A DNA stretch of 64,000 nucleotides from JACSRF01 sp963695505 (GTDB lineage Bacteria; Chloroflexota; Anaerolineae; Promineifilales; Promineifilaceae): NCBI GenBank assembly GCA_963695505.1, contig CAVOGX010000009.1, forward strand, positions 62,001-126,000, read 5' to 3'. The position numbers were made by a program, and so were the translations under genes. The notes beneath the pieces were generated by a model. The model saw only the letters and a program-made list of their open reading frames with translations, searched no databases and was not told the DNA's origin. Positions 8,012 to 17,752 of the stretch are shown here, piece after piece. Positions within the stretch are counted from its first letter, which is position 1, and every line of letters begins with the position of its first letter.

Positions 8012-10159
8012 ATGTTTGCTGATTTGGGTGTCCGGCTCAATGCTGGGACAATTTTTGAGCCCATTGCCCATTATTTGCAACGGCCGTATCGCCTGTTTCG
8101 CAACTATAACAAGGCCAACCTGCGCCCCGACCTTTTCGCCGGCCTAACCGTTGCCGTGGTGCTGCTGCCACAAGCTATAGCCTTCGCCATCATTGCCGAG
8201 CTGCCACCCCAAATGGGTCTGTACACAGCCATCGTTGGCGGAATCGTTGGCGCGCTGTGGGGCTTTGACAACCAGACTGTTAACGGCCCAACCAATGCTC
8301 TGTCGCTGCTGGTAGCTGCCTCTCTGGCAGGCATTGTGCCTGTCGGTACGGCCGAATTCGCCATTGCTGCCGGGTTAATGGCCGTCATGGTAGGACTGTT
8401 TCAGCTAGTCATGGGGCTGGCCCGATTAGGCATTTTAGTCAACTTTGTATCCCATTCAGTCGTCGTGGGGTTTGCTACCGGCGCAGGTGTACTCATTGGC
8501 ATCAACCAAATTGCGCCGCTGCTCAAGCTTTCGTTTCCCAGCGACAATGTGATGCAAACGGTGCAAGGCTTGGCGTTAAATATTGCCAGCGTCCATCCAC
8601 CCACGGCCCTGATAGGCGGGGGAGCCATGCTGGTGGTGATCATCTTGCGCAAGTTCAGCCCCCGCCTGCCCGCGCCGCTCATCAGCATGATTTTGGCCTC
8701 AGCAGTAGTCTTTACCCTCAGGCTGGATGAGGCTGGTGTCGGGGTCATTGGGCAGTTGCCTACCCAACTACCCCCCCTGGCTGATTTACCGTTGTTTGAC
8801 CTAAATTTGATTGGCAAGCTGTCCGCAGGGGCTTTGGCCGTAGGGGCCATTGGGCTGGTGCAAACGGTGGCCATTTCCCGATCGCTGGCTGCGCAATCCG
8901 GGCAGCGATTGGACAGCAACCAGGGTTTTGTAGGGCAGGGATTGGCCAACATTGCCTCCGGTATGTTTTCCGGTTATGCCGTGGCGGCGTCGTTCTCAGT
9001 AACGGCCGTAAACTACAAAGGGGGTGCGAAAACCCCCCTTGCCTCCATCTTCGCCAGTCTCTTTGTGCTAATCGCCATGCTGGTGCTGGCCCCCCTGGCG
9101 GCTTACCTGCCTCGTTCCGCCCTCTCTGGCGTCCTCATTCTTACCGCCATTGGCATGATCGACCGCGCAGAAATCGGCCGTATCTGGCGCGGCACCCGCG
9201 GCGATGCCGTCATTATGGTGGTTACTCTGGTGGGCACCCTATTCCTGGCGATTGAATTTGCCGTGCTCACCGGCATTATGCTTTCCTTTGCCCTGTACAT
9301 TATCCGTACCAGTGTGCCCCGGGTCCACGCTGTTATCCCTGACGAAGATTTCCGCCACTTCGCCTATCGCCCGGACATGGAGCCTTGTCCCCAATTAGGC
9401 ATTATTGACATCATGGGCGACCTTTACTTTGGCGCAGTCAACCACGTTGAAGAGCAAATTCTAGAAATTGCCGAGCAGCATCCAGACCAACAATATTTGA
9501 TCCTGCGCATGAACCACGTCAATCACATCGACTTTAGCGGCATTCACATGCTGGAAAATATCGTGCGGGCTTATCGCGAGAGGAATGGCGATGTATTCTT
9601 GGTGCGCGTAGAGTACCGGGTGCGGCGGGTGATGGAGACCACCAGCTTTGACGAGCTTTTGGGTTTTGACCATTTTCCCAGTGAAGATGATGTCATCAGC
9701 CATCTGTTTTACCGCGTGCTAGACCCGGCCATTTGCATTTATGAATGCCCGGTGCGGCGATTCCGTGAATGTCAAAATTTACCTAAACAAATCGATTTGC
9801 CTCACATTCCGCAAATAGCAAACGGCGCCCTTTTAGATAAAGTGCCCCATCTCACCCCAGAATCTTTGTGGGAACAGCTCCACACAGAAAATATACCTTT
9901 GGTGGTAGACGTTCGTGAGCCGCGCGAGTTTCGTCGGGGGCATATTCCCGATGCGCGGCTTATTCCTCTGCCTAAACTGCTGACTCAGCCAGAAGATTTT
10001 CCACGCGATAAGCAAATTGTGTTGGTGTGCCGCCGCGGCAGGCGAAGCCGGCGGGCCGCTTATGCTCTGCAACAGGCAGGCTGCCAAAACCTGACCATTT
10101 TACAGGGCGGCATGGTGGCCTGGGAAGCAGCCGGTTTGCTGGAGGCTGTGGAGTTCTAG
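8012..10159 (+). CDS. SulP-family anion permease with STAS and rhodanese domains
   Basis: A 715-residue fusion. Residues about 30-430 are the SulP membrane core (the family signature near DLFAGLTVAVVLLPQAIAFA and about 11-12 hydrophobic helices). Residues about 450-560 are a STAS domain (LILRMNHVNHIDFSGI). The last ~110 residues are a rhodanese domain with VVDVREPREFRRGHIPDA and the catalytic-loop Cys in VCRRGRRSRR. SulP proteins move sulfate or bicarbonate; a rhodanese tail suggests a link to sulfur handling, which is inference. The ATG follows AAGGAG with eight-base spacing. glpX starts 32 bases downstream. Confidence 0.9.
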   Translation: MFADLGVRLNAGTIFEPIAHYLQRPYRLFRNYNKANLRPDLFAGLTVAVVLLPQAIAFAIIAELPPQMGLYTAIVGGIVGALWGFDNQTVNGPTNALSLLVAASLAGIVPVGTAEFAIAAGLMAVMVGLFQLVMGLARLGILVNFVSHSVVVGFATGAGVLIGINQIAPLLKLSFPSDNVMQTVQGLALNIASVHPPTALIGGGAMLVVIILRKFSPRLPAPLISMILASAVVFTLRLDEAGVGVIGQLPTQLPPLADLPLFDLNLIGKLSAGALAVGAIGLVQTVAISRSLAAQSGQRLDSNQGFVGQGLANIASGMFSGYAVAASFSVTAVNYKGGAKTPLASIFASLFVLIAMLVLAPLAAYLPRSALSGVLILTAIGMIDRAEIGRIWRGTRGDAVIMVVTLVGTLFLAIEFAVLTGIMLSFALYIIRTSVPRVHAVIPDEDFRHFAYRPDMEPCPQLGIIDIMGDLYFGAVNHVEEQILEIAEQHPDQQYLILRMNHVNHIDFSGIHMLENIVRAYRERNGDVFLVRVEYRVRRVMETTSFDELLGFDHFPSEDDVISHLFYRVLDPAICIYECPVRRFRECQNLPKQIDLPHIPQIANGALLDKVPHLTPESLWEQLHTENIPLVVDVREPREFRRGHIPDARLIPLPKLLTQPEDFPRDKQIVLVCRRGRRSRRAAYALQQAGCQNLTILQGGMVAWEAAGLLEAVEF

Positions 10160-10191
10160 GTGGTGAAGGAAATAATGATTGGAGGCAGATT

Positions 10192-11163
10192 ATGGTAAAG
10201 CATATTCCTTCGCGAAATATTGGGTTGGATTTAGTGCGGGTAACAGAAACGGCCGCTTTAGCTGCTGCCCGCTGGACCGGTTCGGGTAATTACGACGAGG
10301 CCCATCGGGCAGCCAGTCGGGCTATGGCTGACGCGCTAAATTCATTGGATATAAACGGCCGTATCGTCATCAGCGAAAGCGGGCGACCTGGAACCCCGGA
10401 CTGCCTGCTCAGCCACAATAAAGTCGGCAGCGGCAATGGCCCGGAACTAGACGTCGTGGTCGATCCTATCGACGGTACGCGGTTGGTCATCAAAGGCCAT
10501 CCCAACGCCATTTCCGTAGTGGGTATGGCTCCTCAAGGCGCAATGTGGTCGCCTGCCCCGGCCGCCTACATGGAAAAAATTATTGTTGACCGTAACGCCG
10601 CCCATGCACTGGTGCCAGAGTGCATGGACGCCCCAGCAGCCTGGACTTTAGCCCTGGTAGCGCGCGTCAAGCAAAAAGCGGTGCAGGATTTAACTGTCCT
10701 CGTGCTGGAACGGGAACGGCACAGCGACCTTATTGACGAAATTCGCGCCACCGGAGCGCGCATTGTGCTGCGCGACGAGGGTGATACAGAGGGCGCACTG
10801 CTTGCCGCTACGCCAGGCACCGAGGTTGACATTCTCATGGGTATCGGGGGCGCATCACAAGGGGTCATTTCCGCCTGTGCGGTAAAGGCGCTGGAGGGAG
10901 GCATGCTGATTCGCCTGGCGCCACAAAGCGCGGAGGAATTGGCTGCCATTCGCTCTGCCGGTTTGGACGAAAAGGCGATTATGACCGTCGATGAAATTGT
11001 GCAAACCGACGAGGTGTTTTTTGCCGCTACCGGTATAACCAACAGCAGCTTCCTCGGTTCTACCCAGTTTCATGGCTCTTATGCAGAAACCCATTCCCTG
11101 TTATTGCGCGCCGAAACACGAACACGCCGCTTCATTCATGCGGAACACGCTATGCATGCTTAA
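10192..11163 (+). CDS. glpX: Fructose-1,6-bisphosphatase, class II (GlpX)
   Basis: 323 residues from the ATG at 10192, which has GGAGG seven bases upstream; the reading frame itself is open from 10027, inside the SulP end, but that stretch is the SulP gene. The protein shows the GlpX family layout: N-terminal LVRVTETAALAAARW, the metal/phosphate motif VVDPIDGTRL and C-terminal GITNSSFL. It dephosphorylates fructose-1,6-bisphosphate in gluconeogenesis, and in some bacteria sedoheptulose-1,7-bisphosphate. It is slightly shorter at the N-terminal metal loop than some homologues. Gap lies 1 kb away on the other strand, so two glycolysis/gluconeogenesis steps are neighbours. Confidence 0.93.
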   Translation: MVKHIPSRNIGLDLVRVTETAALAAARWTGSGNYDEAHRAASRAMADALNSLDINGRIVISESGRPGTPDCLLSHNKVGSGNGPELDVVVDPIDGTRLVIKGHPNAISVVGMAPQGAMWSPAPAAYMEKIIVDRNAAHALVPECMDAPAAWTLALVARVKQKAVQDLTVLVLERERHSDLIDEIRATGARIVLRDEGDTEGALLAATPGTEVDILMGIGGASQGVISACAVKALEGGMLIRLAPQSAEELAAIRSAGLDEKAIMTVDEIVQTDEVFFAATGITNSSFLGSTQFHGSYAETHSLLLRAETRTRRFIHAEHAMHA

Positions 11164-11175
11164 TCAGTTTGCGGG

Positions 11176-11829
11176 TTAGTGCGTTTCTGGTTTGTAGACG
11201 AATTGATAGAGAGGGTAGACGTTGATGATGGTGGTCTGCTCGAATTCGGTTACACGGACGGCATCTTGGCGGTAAAGGTGGATGTGTCCGTGGAGCATGT
11301 AGCGGGGTTTGAAGTAACGCAGAAATGGCAGGAATGATTTGAAACCAACGTGGGCGGGGTCAGGGCGATCATGAATGCCAAAGGGGGGTGAATGAGCGAC
11401 GAAGATGTCCAGGAAACGGCCGTACTTCACCTTGTTGCGCAACAAACCCGGCAGAAGGCGTGAAATCTGGAAACGCATCTCCGCCTCGTCATACATCAAA
11501 GGCGCATTGGGCCGATACCGAATGGAGCCCTCAAGTCCCGCCAGCAGCAGCCCTTTTGCTCTGGCAGTGGAAGCATGGATATTTTGCCCTCCCTGCACCC
11601 GCGTTAGCACGCGGCCGTCGGCTGTGTATTGTGGCGTCTGGTCGTGGTTGCCACACACGTACACCAGCGGCTTGTCCATGGCTGAAACCAAAAAATCCAG
11701 GTAGTAAAAAGGCAAATCTCCGCAACCAATTATCAGGTCTACGTTCGGATAATGCTCCCGCACCTGGCTTGTGTAAACCCAATCCAGCACCCGGTCGCTG
11801 AGAGCCATTATTTTTACCGGGCTGCTCAT
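11176..11829 (-). CDS. Calcineurin-like metallophosphoesterase
   Basis: 217 residues from the ATG at 11829, which overlaps the TGA of the upstream gene (ATGA); a GTG 12 bases earlier is less likely. Metal-binding motifs are seen as IIGCGDLPF, VCGNHDQT, VAHSPPFGIHD and HGHIHLY. The usual first DxH block is altered (ALSDRVLD), so the Asp is kept but the His is not. The substrate is unknown; small relatives hydrolyse phosphodiesters or phosphoprotein bonds. Translational coupling to the MazG-like pyrophosphohydrolase suggests a nucleotide-related role, by inference. Confidence 0.82.
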   Translation of the reverse strand: MSSPVKIMALSDRVLDWVYTSQVREHYPNVDLIIGCGDLPFYYLDFLVSAMDKPLVYVCGNHDQTPQYTADGRVLTRVQGGQNIHASTARAKGLLLAGLEGSIRYRPNAPLMYDEAEMRFQISRLLPGLLRNKVKYGRFLDIFVAHSPPFGIHDRPDPAHVGFKSFLPFLRYFKPRYMLHGHIHLYRQDAVRVTEFEQTTIINVYPLYQFVYKPETH

Positions 11830-12131
11830 GGCTCCGGCCACTCGCGATGCTTATTTTGGGCCAGCTTGTCCAAAACCGCCTGCTCCAGGTCAATGCCCGT
11901 GATGCTGGCCAATTGCAGCAGATACAGCGTCACGTCTGCCAGTTCTCCGGCCAATTCCTGTGAATCTTTCACCTCTTCCCGCCATTGGAAATGCTCCAAC
12001 ACCTCGGCAGCTTCGATGACCAGCGAAGCCGCCAAATTTCGCGGCGTTTGGGGCTTGGGGGTATTTTTATCGTACCAGCCATTGCTACGAACAAAGTCGT
12101 GCATCCGGGCTTCCAGCTCTTTAAGGTCCAT
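11826..12131 (-). CDS. MazG-like nucleotide pyrophosphohydrolase
   Basis: 101 residues with the all-alpha NTP pyrophosphatase signature: SLVIEAAEVLEHFQW followed by ELADVTLYLLQLA, which supply the Mg-binding Glu/Asp residues. It resembles short dimeric MazG/RS21-C6 (dCTP pyrophosphatase) proteins that remove non-canonical or excess dNTPs. It is coupled by a 4-base overlap to the phosphoesterase. A hairpin terminator separates it from gap upstream. Confidence 0.88.
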   Translation of the reverse strand: MDLKELEARMHDFVRSNGWYDKNTPKPQTPRNLAASLVIEAAEVLEHFQWREEVKDSQELAGELADVTLYLLQLASITGIDLEQAVLDKLAQNKHREWPEP

Positions 12132-12156
12132 GAGCTTGTTAGTGTAACAAACAAAG

Positions 12157-12185
12157 AACGAGGAGCAAAAAGCTTACTCCTCGTT
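12157..12185 (-). terminator. Probable terminator after gap
   Basis: Perfect 9-base arms AACGAGGAG / CTCCTCGTT around an 11-base loop. Read on the minus strand they are followed by CTTTGTTTGTT, a weak T-rich tract. Confidence 0.6.
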
Positions 12186-12243
12186 CGCTAAATCGTTATA
12201 TTTTTCTAGAAACCTTGTCTAGCCAAGGCAATTTGTCTGTTTT

Positions 12244-13260
12244 CTACAGTTTTTCTGCCACAAAGGCTGCCAGGTCGGCCAGGCGCATGGAGTAACCCCA
12301 TTCGTTGTCATACCAGGTTACCACCTTAACCATGTTGCCACCCATCACGTCAGTAGAAAGCAAATCTACAATGGAAGAGGCCGGATAGCCAATGAAATCA
12401 CTGGAGACCAGGGGCTCATCGGTGGCCTCCAACACTTTACCCAGCCAGCCACTGCCAGCCGCCGCCGCCTTGAAAGCAGCATTGACCTCTTCTACAGTGA
12501 CGTTTTTCTCAAGCTCGGCCGTAAGGTCTACCACAGAAACGGTGACGGTGGGCACGCGGAAAGCCATGCCGTTAATCTTGCCGTTCAGTTCGGGTAGTAC
12601 CAGACCAACCGCCCGGGCTGCGCCGGTGGTGGTGGGGATAATGTTGGCGCTGGCGGTACGGGCGCGGCGCAGGTCTTTATAAGCCATATCCAAAATTTGC
12701 TGGCCATTGGTCATGGCATGAATGGTGGACATGAGGGCGCGTTTAATGCCAAAAGCGTCTTGCAGCACCTTGGCCACGGGGGCCAGGCAGTTGGTGGTGC
12801 AACTGGCATTAGAGATGACATTGTGGTTGGCAGGGTCGTAGGTGTCTTCATTGACGCCCATGACAAAGGTAGCATCAACGCCTTTGCCCGGAGCAGAAAT
12901 GAGGACTTTTTTGGCGCCCGCTTCCAGGTGTTTGCCTGCACTGGCTTTATCGCGGAATACGCCGGTGCATTCGAGAACTATGTCCACACCCAATTCGCCC
13001 CAAGGCAGTTTAGCAGGGTCGCGTTCGGCATAGCTCTTGAGTTTTTCGTTGTCGACGTAGATGTCGCCATCTTTGACTTCCACTTTGCCAGGGAAACGGC
13101 CGTATGTGGAATCATACTTCAGCATGTGGGCATTGGTTTCGACAGGCATTAAATCGTTAATCGCCTCAACGTCTAAAACGCCCTGGTAATTCTCGTAAAT
13201 CGCTTTGTACACTTGCCGCCCGATGCGGCCAAAGCCATTAATACCAACTTTGATAGCCAT
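12244..13260 (-). CDS. gap: Glyceraldehyde-3-phosphate dehydrogenase, type I
   Basis: 338 residues, the usual length. It has the N-terminal Rossmann motif INGFGRIGR, the catalytic Cys154 in SNASCTTNCLAP and the C-terminal VTWYDNEWGYS. It oxidises glyceraldehyde-3-phosphate to 1,3-bisphosphoglycerate, most likely with NAD. AAAGGAG precedes the ATG. No pgk or tpi follows; it is monocistronic by the hairpin downstream. Confidence 0.97.
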   Translation of the reverse strand: MAIKVGINGFGRIGRQVYKAIYENYQGVLDVEAINDLMPVETNAHMLKYDSTYGRFPGKVEVKDGDIYVDNEKLKSYAERDPAKLPWGELGVDIVLECTGVFRDKASAGKHLEAGAKKVLISAPGKGVDATFVMGVNEDTYDPANHNVISNASCTTNCLAPVAKVLQDAFGIKRALMSTIHAMTNGQQILDMAYKDLRRARTASANIIPTTTGAARAVGLVLPELNGKINGMAFRVPTVTVSVVDLTAELEKNVTVEEVNAAFKAAAAGSGWLGKVLEATDEPLVSSDFIGYPASSIVDLLSTDVMGGNMVKVVTWYDNEWGYSMRLADLAAFVAEKL

Positions 13261-13424
13261 TTGTAAACTCTCCTTTAAATAAGGTTTAAATCAATTGCGT
13301 GGGTTTTGTGTCAACTCCACACGAATTGTACACTAAAACAATAAAAATTACGCATGCAGAATGTCATCTATTCCACATTACGTTTTACACAATATTCGTT
13401 GATGCGACAACGATTATTTACCCC

Positions 13425-14742
13425 TCAGGCCAACAAATCGAGAATTGCTCGAGTCAGCTTGACGCTGTCATGCCGCCAGGGATGGGCCTCGTCCACCAGA
13501 TCTGCCGTGCGCATTTCAACTTGGCGCGAGGGAATGGGCTGCACGTAAACGGTTTGTCCGCCACCGGTTTCTGGGGAAATGGTAAGGTTGTCATTGGCCA
13601 AAACCACGTCGATAAGCTGGGGGGAAGTATGCTGCAAAATGGTTTCAACGTGGTCGGCCACACTGTAATTATCCGTCTCTCCGGGCTGTGTGGCAAGGTT
13701 ACACACGTATACCTTGCGGGCGCGGGTGCGCAGCAGGGCTTGAGTCAGGTCCGGAACCAGCAAATTGGGCAAAATGCTGGTGTACAGGCTTCCCGGTCCA
13801 AGAACGATGAGGTCCGCCTGGAAAATGGCCTGAACTGCTGCAGGGTATGCGCGCGGCTGCGGCGGGTCTAGGGCAACTTTGTGGATTTTCCCGCCCGCTT
13901 TGGGAATCGCTGATTCGCCCACAATGCGGCGGGTTACTTCACCACTGGGCGTTACGGCAATATCGGCCACTAGGGTGACTGCTTCAAGGGTTGAAGGCAA
14001 GACGCGCCCGCGCACAGCCAATACGCGTTCTGCAGCCAACAACGCCTCATCAAAACTGCCCGTGATGCCGGTGAGGGCTGCTAAAAGTAGATTACCAAAA
14101 GCGTGACCCTGGAGATCGGAACTGGCCGTTATCCCCATCCACCATTCCCCGCCCAAAACGATATTGGAGGACCTGCGTCATTAATGCTTCATCCCGCGAC
14201 AGAGCAGCCATATTATTGCGAAAATCTCCGGGGGGCAGCACGCCCAACTCGCGGCGCAAACGGCCGCTGCTGCCCCCATCGTCTGCTACTGTCACTATGG
14301 CGGTGATGTTTCGCGTGTAGGCGCGCAAGCCGCGCAGCAGCGCCGGCATGCCGGTGCCGCCGCCAATGGCCACAATGTGCGGGCCGCGTCCCTGGCGGCT
14401 AAACTCATATATTGATTCAGCAACGGGCGTGTCGGCCGTGCGAAAAGGTGCAACTAAGGTCCGGCCAATTTTTGCGACTGCAGCGAGAATGAGGCCAACC
14501 CCAACGACCAAAGGCAGCAATATGCGCAATCCCACCGGCAAAAACTGCATGGTCAGGGTGTCGTAAACCATTTCGGGCATCCAGCCCGCCCGCCGCAAAA
14601 CAAGGATCAGGTACACCAACCCCATGCCGGAAATAGCCGCACCCACCCCCAGCAGCAGCAGCCAGCGTTTTACACCGATGCCTACCTTCAACCAATGCCG
14701 ATTTGGCAGCCACGGCTGCCAGAAAGGTAACCCTTTACGCAT
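13425..14742 (-). CDS. yvcK: YvcK/CofD-family protein (gluconeogenesis factor), frameshifted
   Basis: Two overlapping minus-strand frames together make one YvcK. The first (14742 to about 14140) has two TM helices, then HIVAIGGGTGMPALLRGL and TVADDGGSSGRLRRELG. The second carries GHAFGNLLLAAL, VLGPGSLYTSILPNLL and the C-terminal domain. Deleting one base from the CCCC run at 14133-14136 (or 14147-14150) joins them into 438 residues. YvcK binds nucleotide sugars and supports cell-wall synthesis in firmicutes; the N-terminal TM region is a variant of the family. I infer a sequencing insertion, since the rest of both halves is intact. No strong ribosome site is seen before the ATG. Confidence 0.85.
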
Positions 14743-14929
14743 AAAAATCCGTCACAGCCACATTCATAATCATGGCACTCCGCTACCCATTATACCTGAT
14801 TGGCGGTGGGTGGGGCCTGTGTTATAAACATGTGGCATGTTTGCGAAAATGTAGACGTGTGAGGGGTAGCTGGCGAGATTTACGCCAAAACGTGAAATCT
14901 TACGCCCGCAGCTATTTTTGAGGAAGATG

Positions 14930-15988
14930 ATGAGAACCGTTTTCTGGGATGAAGCGCACAATACGGTAAAAATGATTGACCAACGGCAGCTTCCGTGGGA
15001 TTTTGAAGTTGCGGAATTTAGCGACTACGAGCAAGTGGCGCATGCCATTACAGACATGGTGGTGCGTGGTGCGCCGGCAATTGGCGCCGCGGCTGGGTTT
15101 GGCATGGCGCTGGCAGCCCAGCAAAGCCAGGCCAAAACCCGCCTTGCCCTGCTTGAAGAGCTGGAAGCCGCTGCTGCTACCCTCAATGCGGCCCGCCCAA
15201 CGGCCGTTAACCTGGCCTGGGCTGTCAAACGGCAGTTGAGGGTGGCTACCCACGAGAGCCTTGCCAGCCCGGAGGCCATTGGTGACGCCTTACGGCGGGA
15301 AGCCCAGCGTATTGCCGACGAAGATGTGGAAATCAACCGGCGCATGGCCTATCACGGTGCTGAGCTCATTTCTGACGGCGATACGATTTTGCACCACTGT
15401 AACACCGGCGCCCTGGCTGCGGTAGATTGGGGTACGGCCCTGGGCGTCATTTTTGCCGCCCATGAGCAGGGCAAACGCATTCACGTGCTGGTAGACGAAA
15501 CCCGCCCTCGCCTGCAGGGGGCGCGCCTCACGGCGTGGGAGCTAAAGCAGCGCGGCATCTCTTTTGACCTGATTGTCGACAATGCCGCCGGGCATTTTTT
15601 ACGCACCGGGCAGGTCAACATTGTACTGGTTGGTTCTGACCGCACGGCGGCCAACGGCGACGTGGCTAACAAAATTGGAACATATAAACTGGCCGTAGTA
15701 GCCAAAGAGAATGGCGTGCCTTTTTATCCGGTCGTGCCCACCAGCACCATCGACCTGGACCTGGCCAATGGCGATTTGATTCCCATTGAGGAGCGCAGTC
15801 CGGAAGAGGTCCTCACCGTCTTCGGCAAATCTATCTCCCCAGAAGGCATCTCGGCGCGCAACCCGGCCTTTGACGTGACCCCACACCGCTACGTAACTGG
15901 CATAGTGACAGAAGCAGGTATTGTGTACCCGCCGTTTGTCAAGCATCTGCGGGAAGCGGTAGAAACCAGTCAAGGAAAAAACGAGTAA
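14930..15988 (+). CDS. mtnA: Methylthioribose-1-phosphate isomerase
   Basis: 352 residues. Motifs of the eIF2B-like MtnA family are present: VVRGAPAIGAAAGFG, HCNTGALA (catalytic Cys), VDETRPRLQGARLTAWEL, GSDRTAANGDVANKIGTY and FYPVVPTSTID. It isomerises 5-methylthioribose-1-phosphate in the methionine salvage pathway. The ATG at 14930 is chosen because GAGG lies about six bases upstream; an ATG at 14927 and a TTG at 14918 are alternatives. No other salvage gene is adjacent, so MtnA may also serve other ribose-1-phosphate salvage. The next gene starts 10 bases after its stop. Confidence 0.95.
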   Translation: MRTVFWDEAHNTVKMIDQRQLPWDFEVAEFSDYEQVAHAITDMVVRGAPAIGAAAGFGMALAAQQSQAKTRLALLEELEAAAATLNAARPTAVNLAWAVKRQLRVATHESLASPEAIGDALRREAQRIADEDVEINRRMAYHGAELISDGDTILHHCNTGALAAVDWGTALGVIFAAHEQGKRIHVLVDETRPRLQGARLTAWELKQRGISFDLIVDNAAGHFLRTGQVNIVLVGSDRTAANGDVANKIGTYKLAVVAKENGVPFYPVVPTSTIDLDLANGDLIPIEERSPEEVLTVFGKSISPEGISARNPAFDVTPHRYVTGIVTEAGIVYPPFVKHLREAVETSQGKNE

Positions 15989-15998
15989 CGGTTGATTT

Positions 15999-16808
15999 AT
16001 GACAGACATTCCGGTGGTGATAATGTGCGGAGGCAGCGGTACCCGTTTTGGGAACACGCTGACGAAGAAGGAGTTGGTGGATATTGGCGGACGGCCGTTG
16101 CTGTGGCACGTCATGCGCATATTTTCTGCCTATGGGTATAACCGCTTTGTGCTGGCTCTTGGGCACATGGGGGATCAGGTGCGGCGGTACTTCTTGGAAT
16201 ATGAAGCCATGACGCGGGATACGACGATTTACCTGGCTGATGCAGAGCCAGCCGAAAATGAAGGAAACGGCCGTTCCCGTCTGGCCTTTGGTGGCAAATA
16301 CGAACACGCGCCCTGGGAAGTCACTATGGTGGACACGGGTTTGGATACGGGCCGGGCAGCGCGGCTGCTGCAGTTGGAACCCTACCTGGAAAAGGGCCGT
16401 TTCTTTGTGGCCTACGGAGAAGCTGTGGCCAACGTAAACCTGCAGGCATTGGTCAACTTCCACACCGGGCACGGCAAAACAGCCACCATCACCGGTATTC
16501 GTATTGCCTCTCAATATGGCAAAATCGAAGCAGATGGAAACGGCCGTGTCACCGAATTTCAAGAAAAACCCGAGCTTCCCTACTGGGTAAACGGCGGTTT
16601 CATGCTCTTCGAGTCTTCCTTTTTGGAACTCATCCGCCAAAACTACCATGACGGATTGATGGAAACAGACATCCTGCCCCAGCTCATGGCTACCCAAAAC
16701 CTCATGTTGTTCCAGCACACCGGCTATTGGCAATCTATGAAAACGCTCAAGGACGCCCTCAAACTCAAAGATGATTGGCAAGAAGGGCAGCCTTGGAAAG
16801 TTTGGTAG
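15999..16808 (+). CDS. RfbF-like sugar-1-phosphate nucleotidyltransferase
   Basis: 269 residues with an N-terminal nucleotide-binding loop MCGGSGTRFG and the Lys-containing KKELVDIGGRPLLWH. The phrases VILALGH-like (FVLALGHMGDQVRRYF), VDTGLDTG, EFQEKPE and YWVNGGFM match glucose-1-phosphate cytidylyltransferases (RfbF). It would make CDP- or other NDP-hexose. The downstream neighbour is a CDP-glucose dehydratase-like epimerase, which fits a CDP-sugar branch. It starts 10 bases after mtnA without a clear ribosome site, so it may be translationally coupled. Confidence 0.85.
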   Translation: MTDIPVVIMCGGSGTRFGNTLTKKELVDIGGRPLLWHVMRIFSAYGYNRFVLALGHMGDQVRRYFLEYEAMTRDTTIYLADAEPAENEGNGRSRLAFGGKYEHAPWEVTMVDTGLDTGRAARLLQLEPYLEKGRFFVAYGEAVANVNLQALVNFHTGHGKTATITGIRIASQYGKIEADGNGRVTEFQEKPELPYWVNGGFMLFESSFLELIRQNYHDGLMETDILPQLMATQNLMLFQHTGYWQSMKTLKDALKLKDDWQEGQPWKVW

Positions 16809-16871
16809 TCAGCATTTCAGCAAATCAGTCAGGCAGGCTAATAACCTGACATGCTAACTGGCTGACCGGCT
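16808..16871. repeat. Intergenic repeat, copy A
   Basis: A short spacer built from CAGC/GTCAG/GGCTG words, with CAGCATTTCAGC at the start and GGCTGACCGGCT at the end. Similar sequences lie at 49029-49107 and 61725-61790. Confidence 0.5.
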
Positions 16872-17730
16872 CAATATGAACGATTTTTGGCAAGATAAAC
16901 GCGTATTTATCACGGGCTGTACGGGACACGTAGGTTCTTGGCTTACGGCCGAATTGTTAACCAGGGGCGCCTACGTAGTGGGTCTGATTCGGGATCGCGC
17001 AGCGCGATCTCTGCTGCTGCAAGCAGATCTTGTTAACCAGATTGACGTGGTCTATGGTGATGTGCGTGATTACCCTCTTCTGGAGCGAGCTCTGGCCGAA
17101 TATAAAATCGACACCATTTTCCACCTGGCAGCCCAAACTCTGGTAGACGTAGCGAACCGCGCGCCCCTGCCCACCTTCGAGACCAACATTCGCGGGACGT
17201 GGATGCTGTTGGAGGCGGCAAGGCACAACAGCACCGTACAGCGCATTGTCACTGCCAGCAGCGATAAAGCTTACGGCGCCCATACAGAGCTGCCTTACTG
17301 CGAGGAAGCACCCTTACAGGGCGAACATCCTTATGAAGTATCAAAAAGCTGCGCTGATTTGATATCCCGTTCATATGCCCAAACTTATGGGCTGCCTGTC
17401 GCTGTGACCCGCTGCGCCAATCTGTATGGCGGTGGCGATCTAAACTGGAACCGCATTGTGCCAAGCACGGTCCGCAGCGTGCTGCGGGGGGAAAGACCAA
17501 TTTTGCGCTCCGATGGAACCATGAAGCGAGATTACCTCTTTATCAAGGATGTAGTACAAGGGTATCTCACTCTAGCTGAAAACTTGCACAGGCCTGATGT
17601 GCGTGGTGAAGCGTTCAATTTTGGTGCAGATAATCCGATTACGGTTTTGGAAATGGTGCAAACCATTATCCGCTTGTCGGCACAACCTACGCTACAGCCC
17701 ATTATTCGCAATGAGGCGCGCAATAAACTA

Positions 17731-17750
17731 CCCCGCGGCAAGCCACGGGG
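17731..17750 (-). repeat. Right-end hairpin of the tnpB element
   Basis: CCCCGCGGC-AA-GCCACGGGG folds with one C/A mismatch. It lies just past the tnpB stop, 6 bases from the element edge. Confidence 0.7.
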
Positions 17751-17752
17751 TT

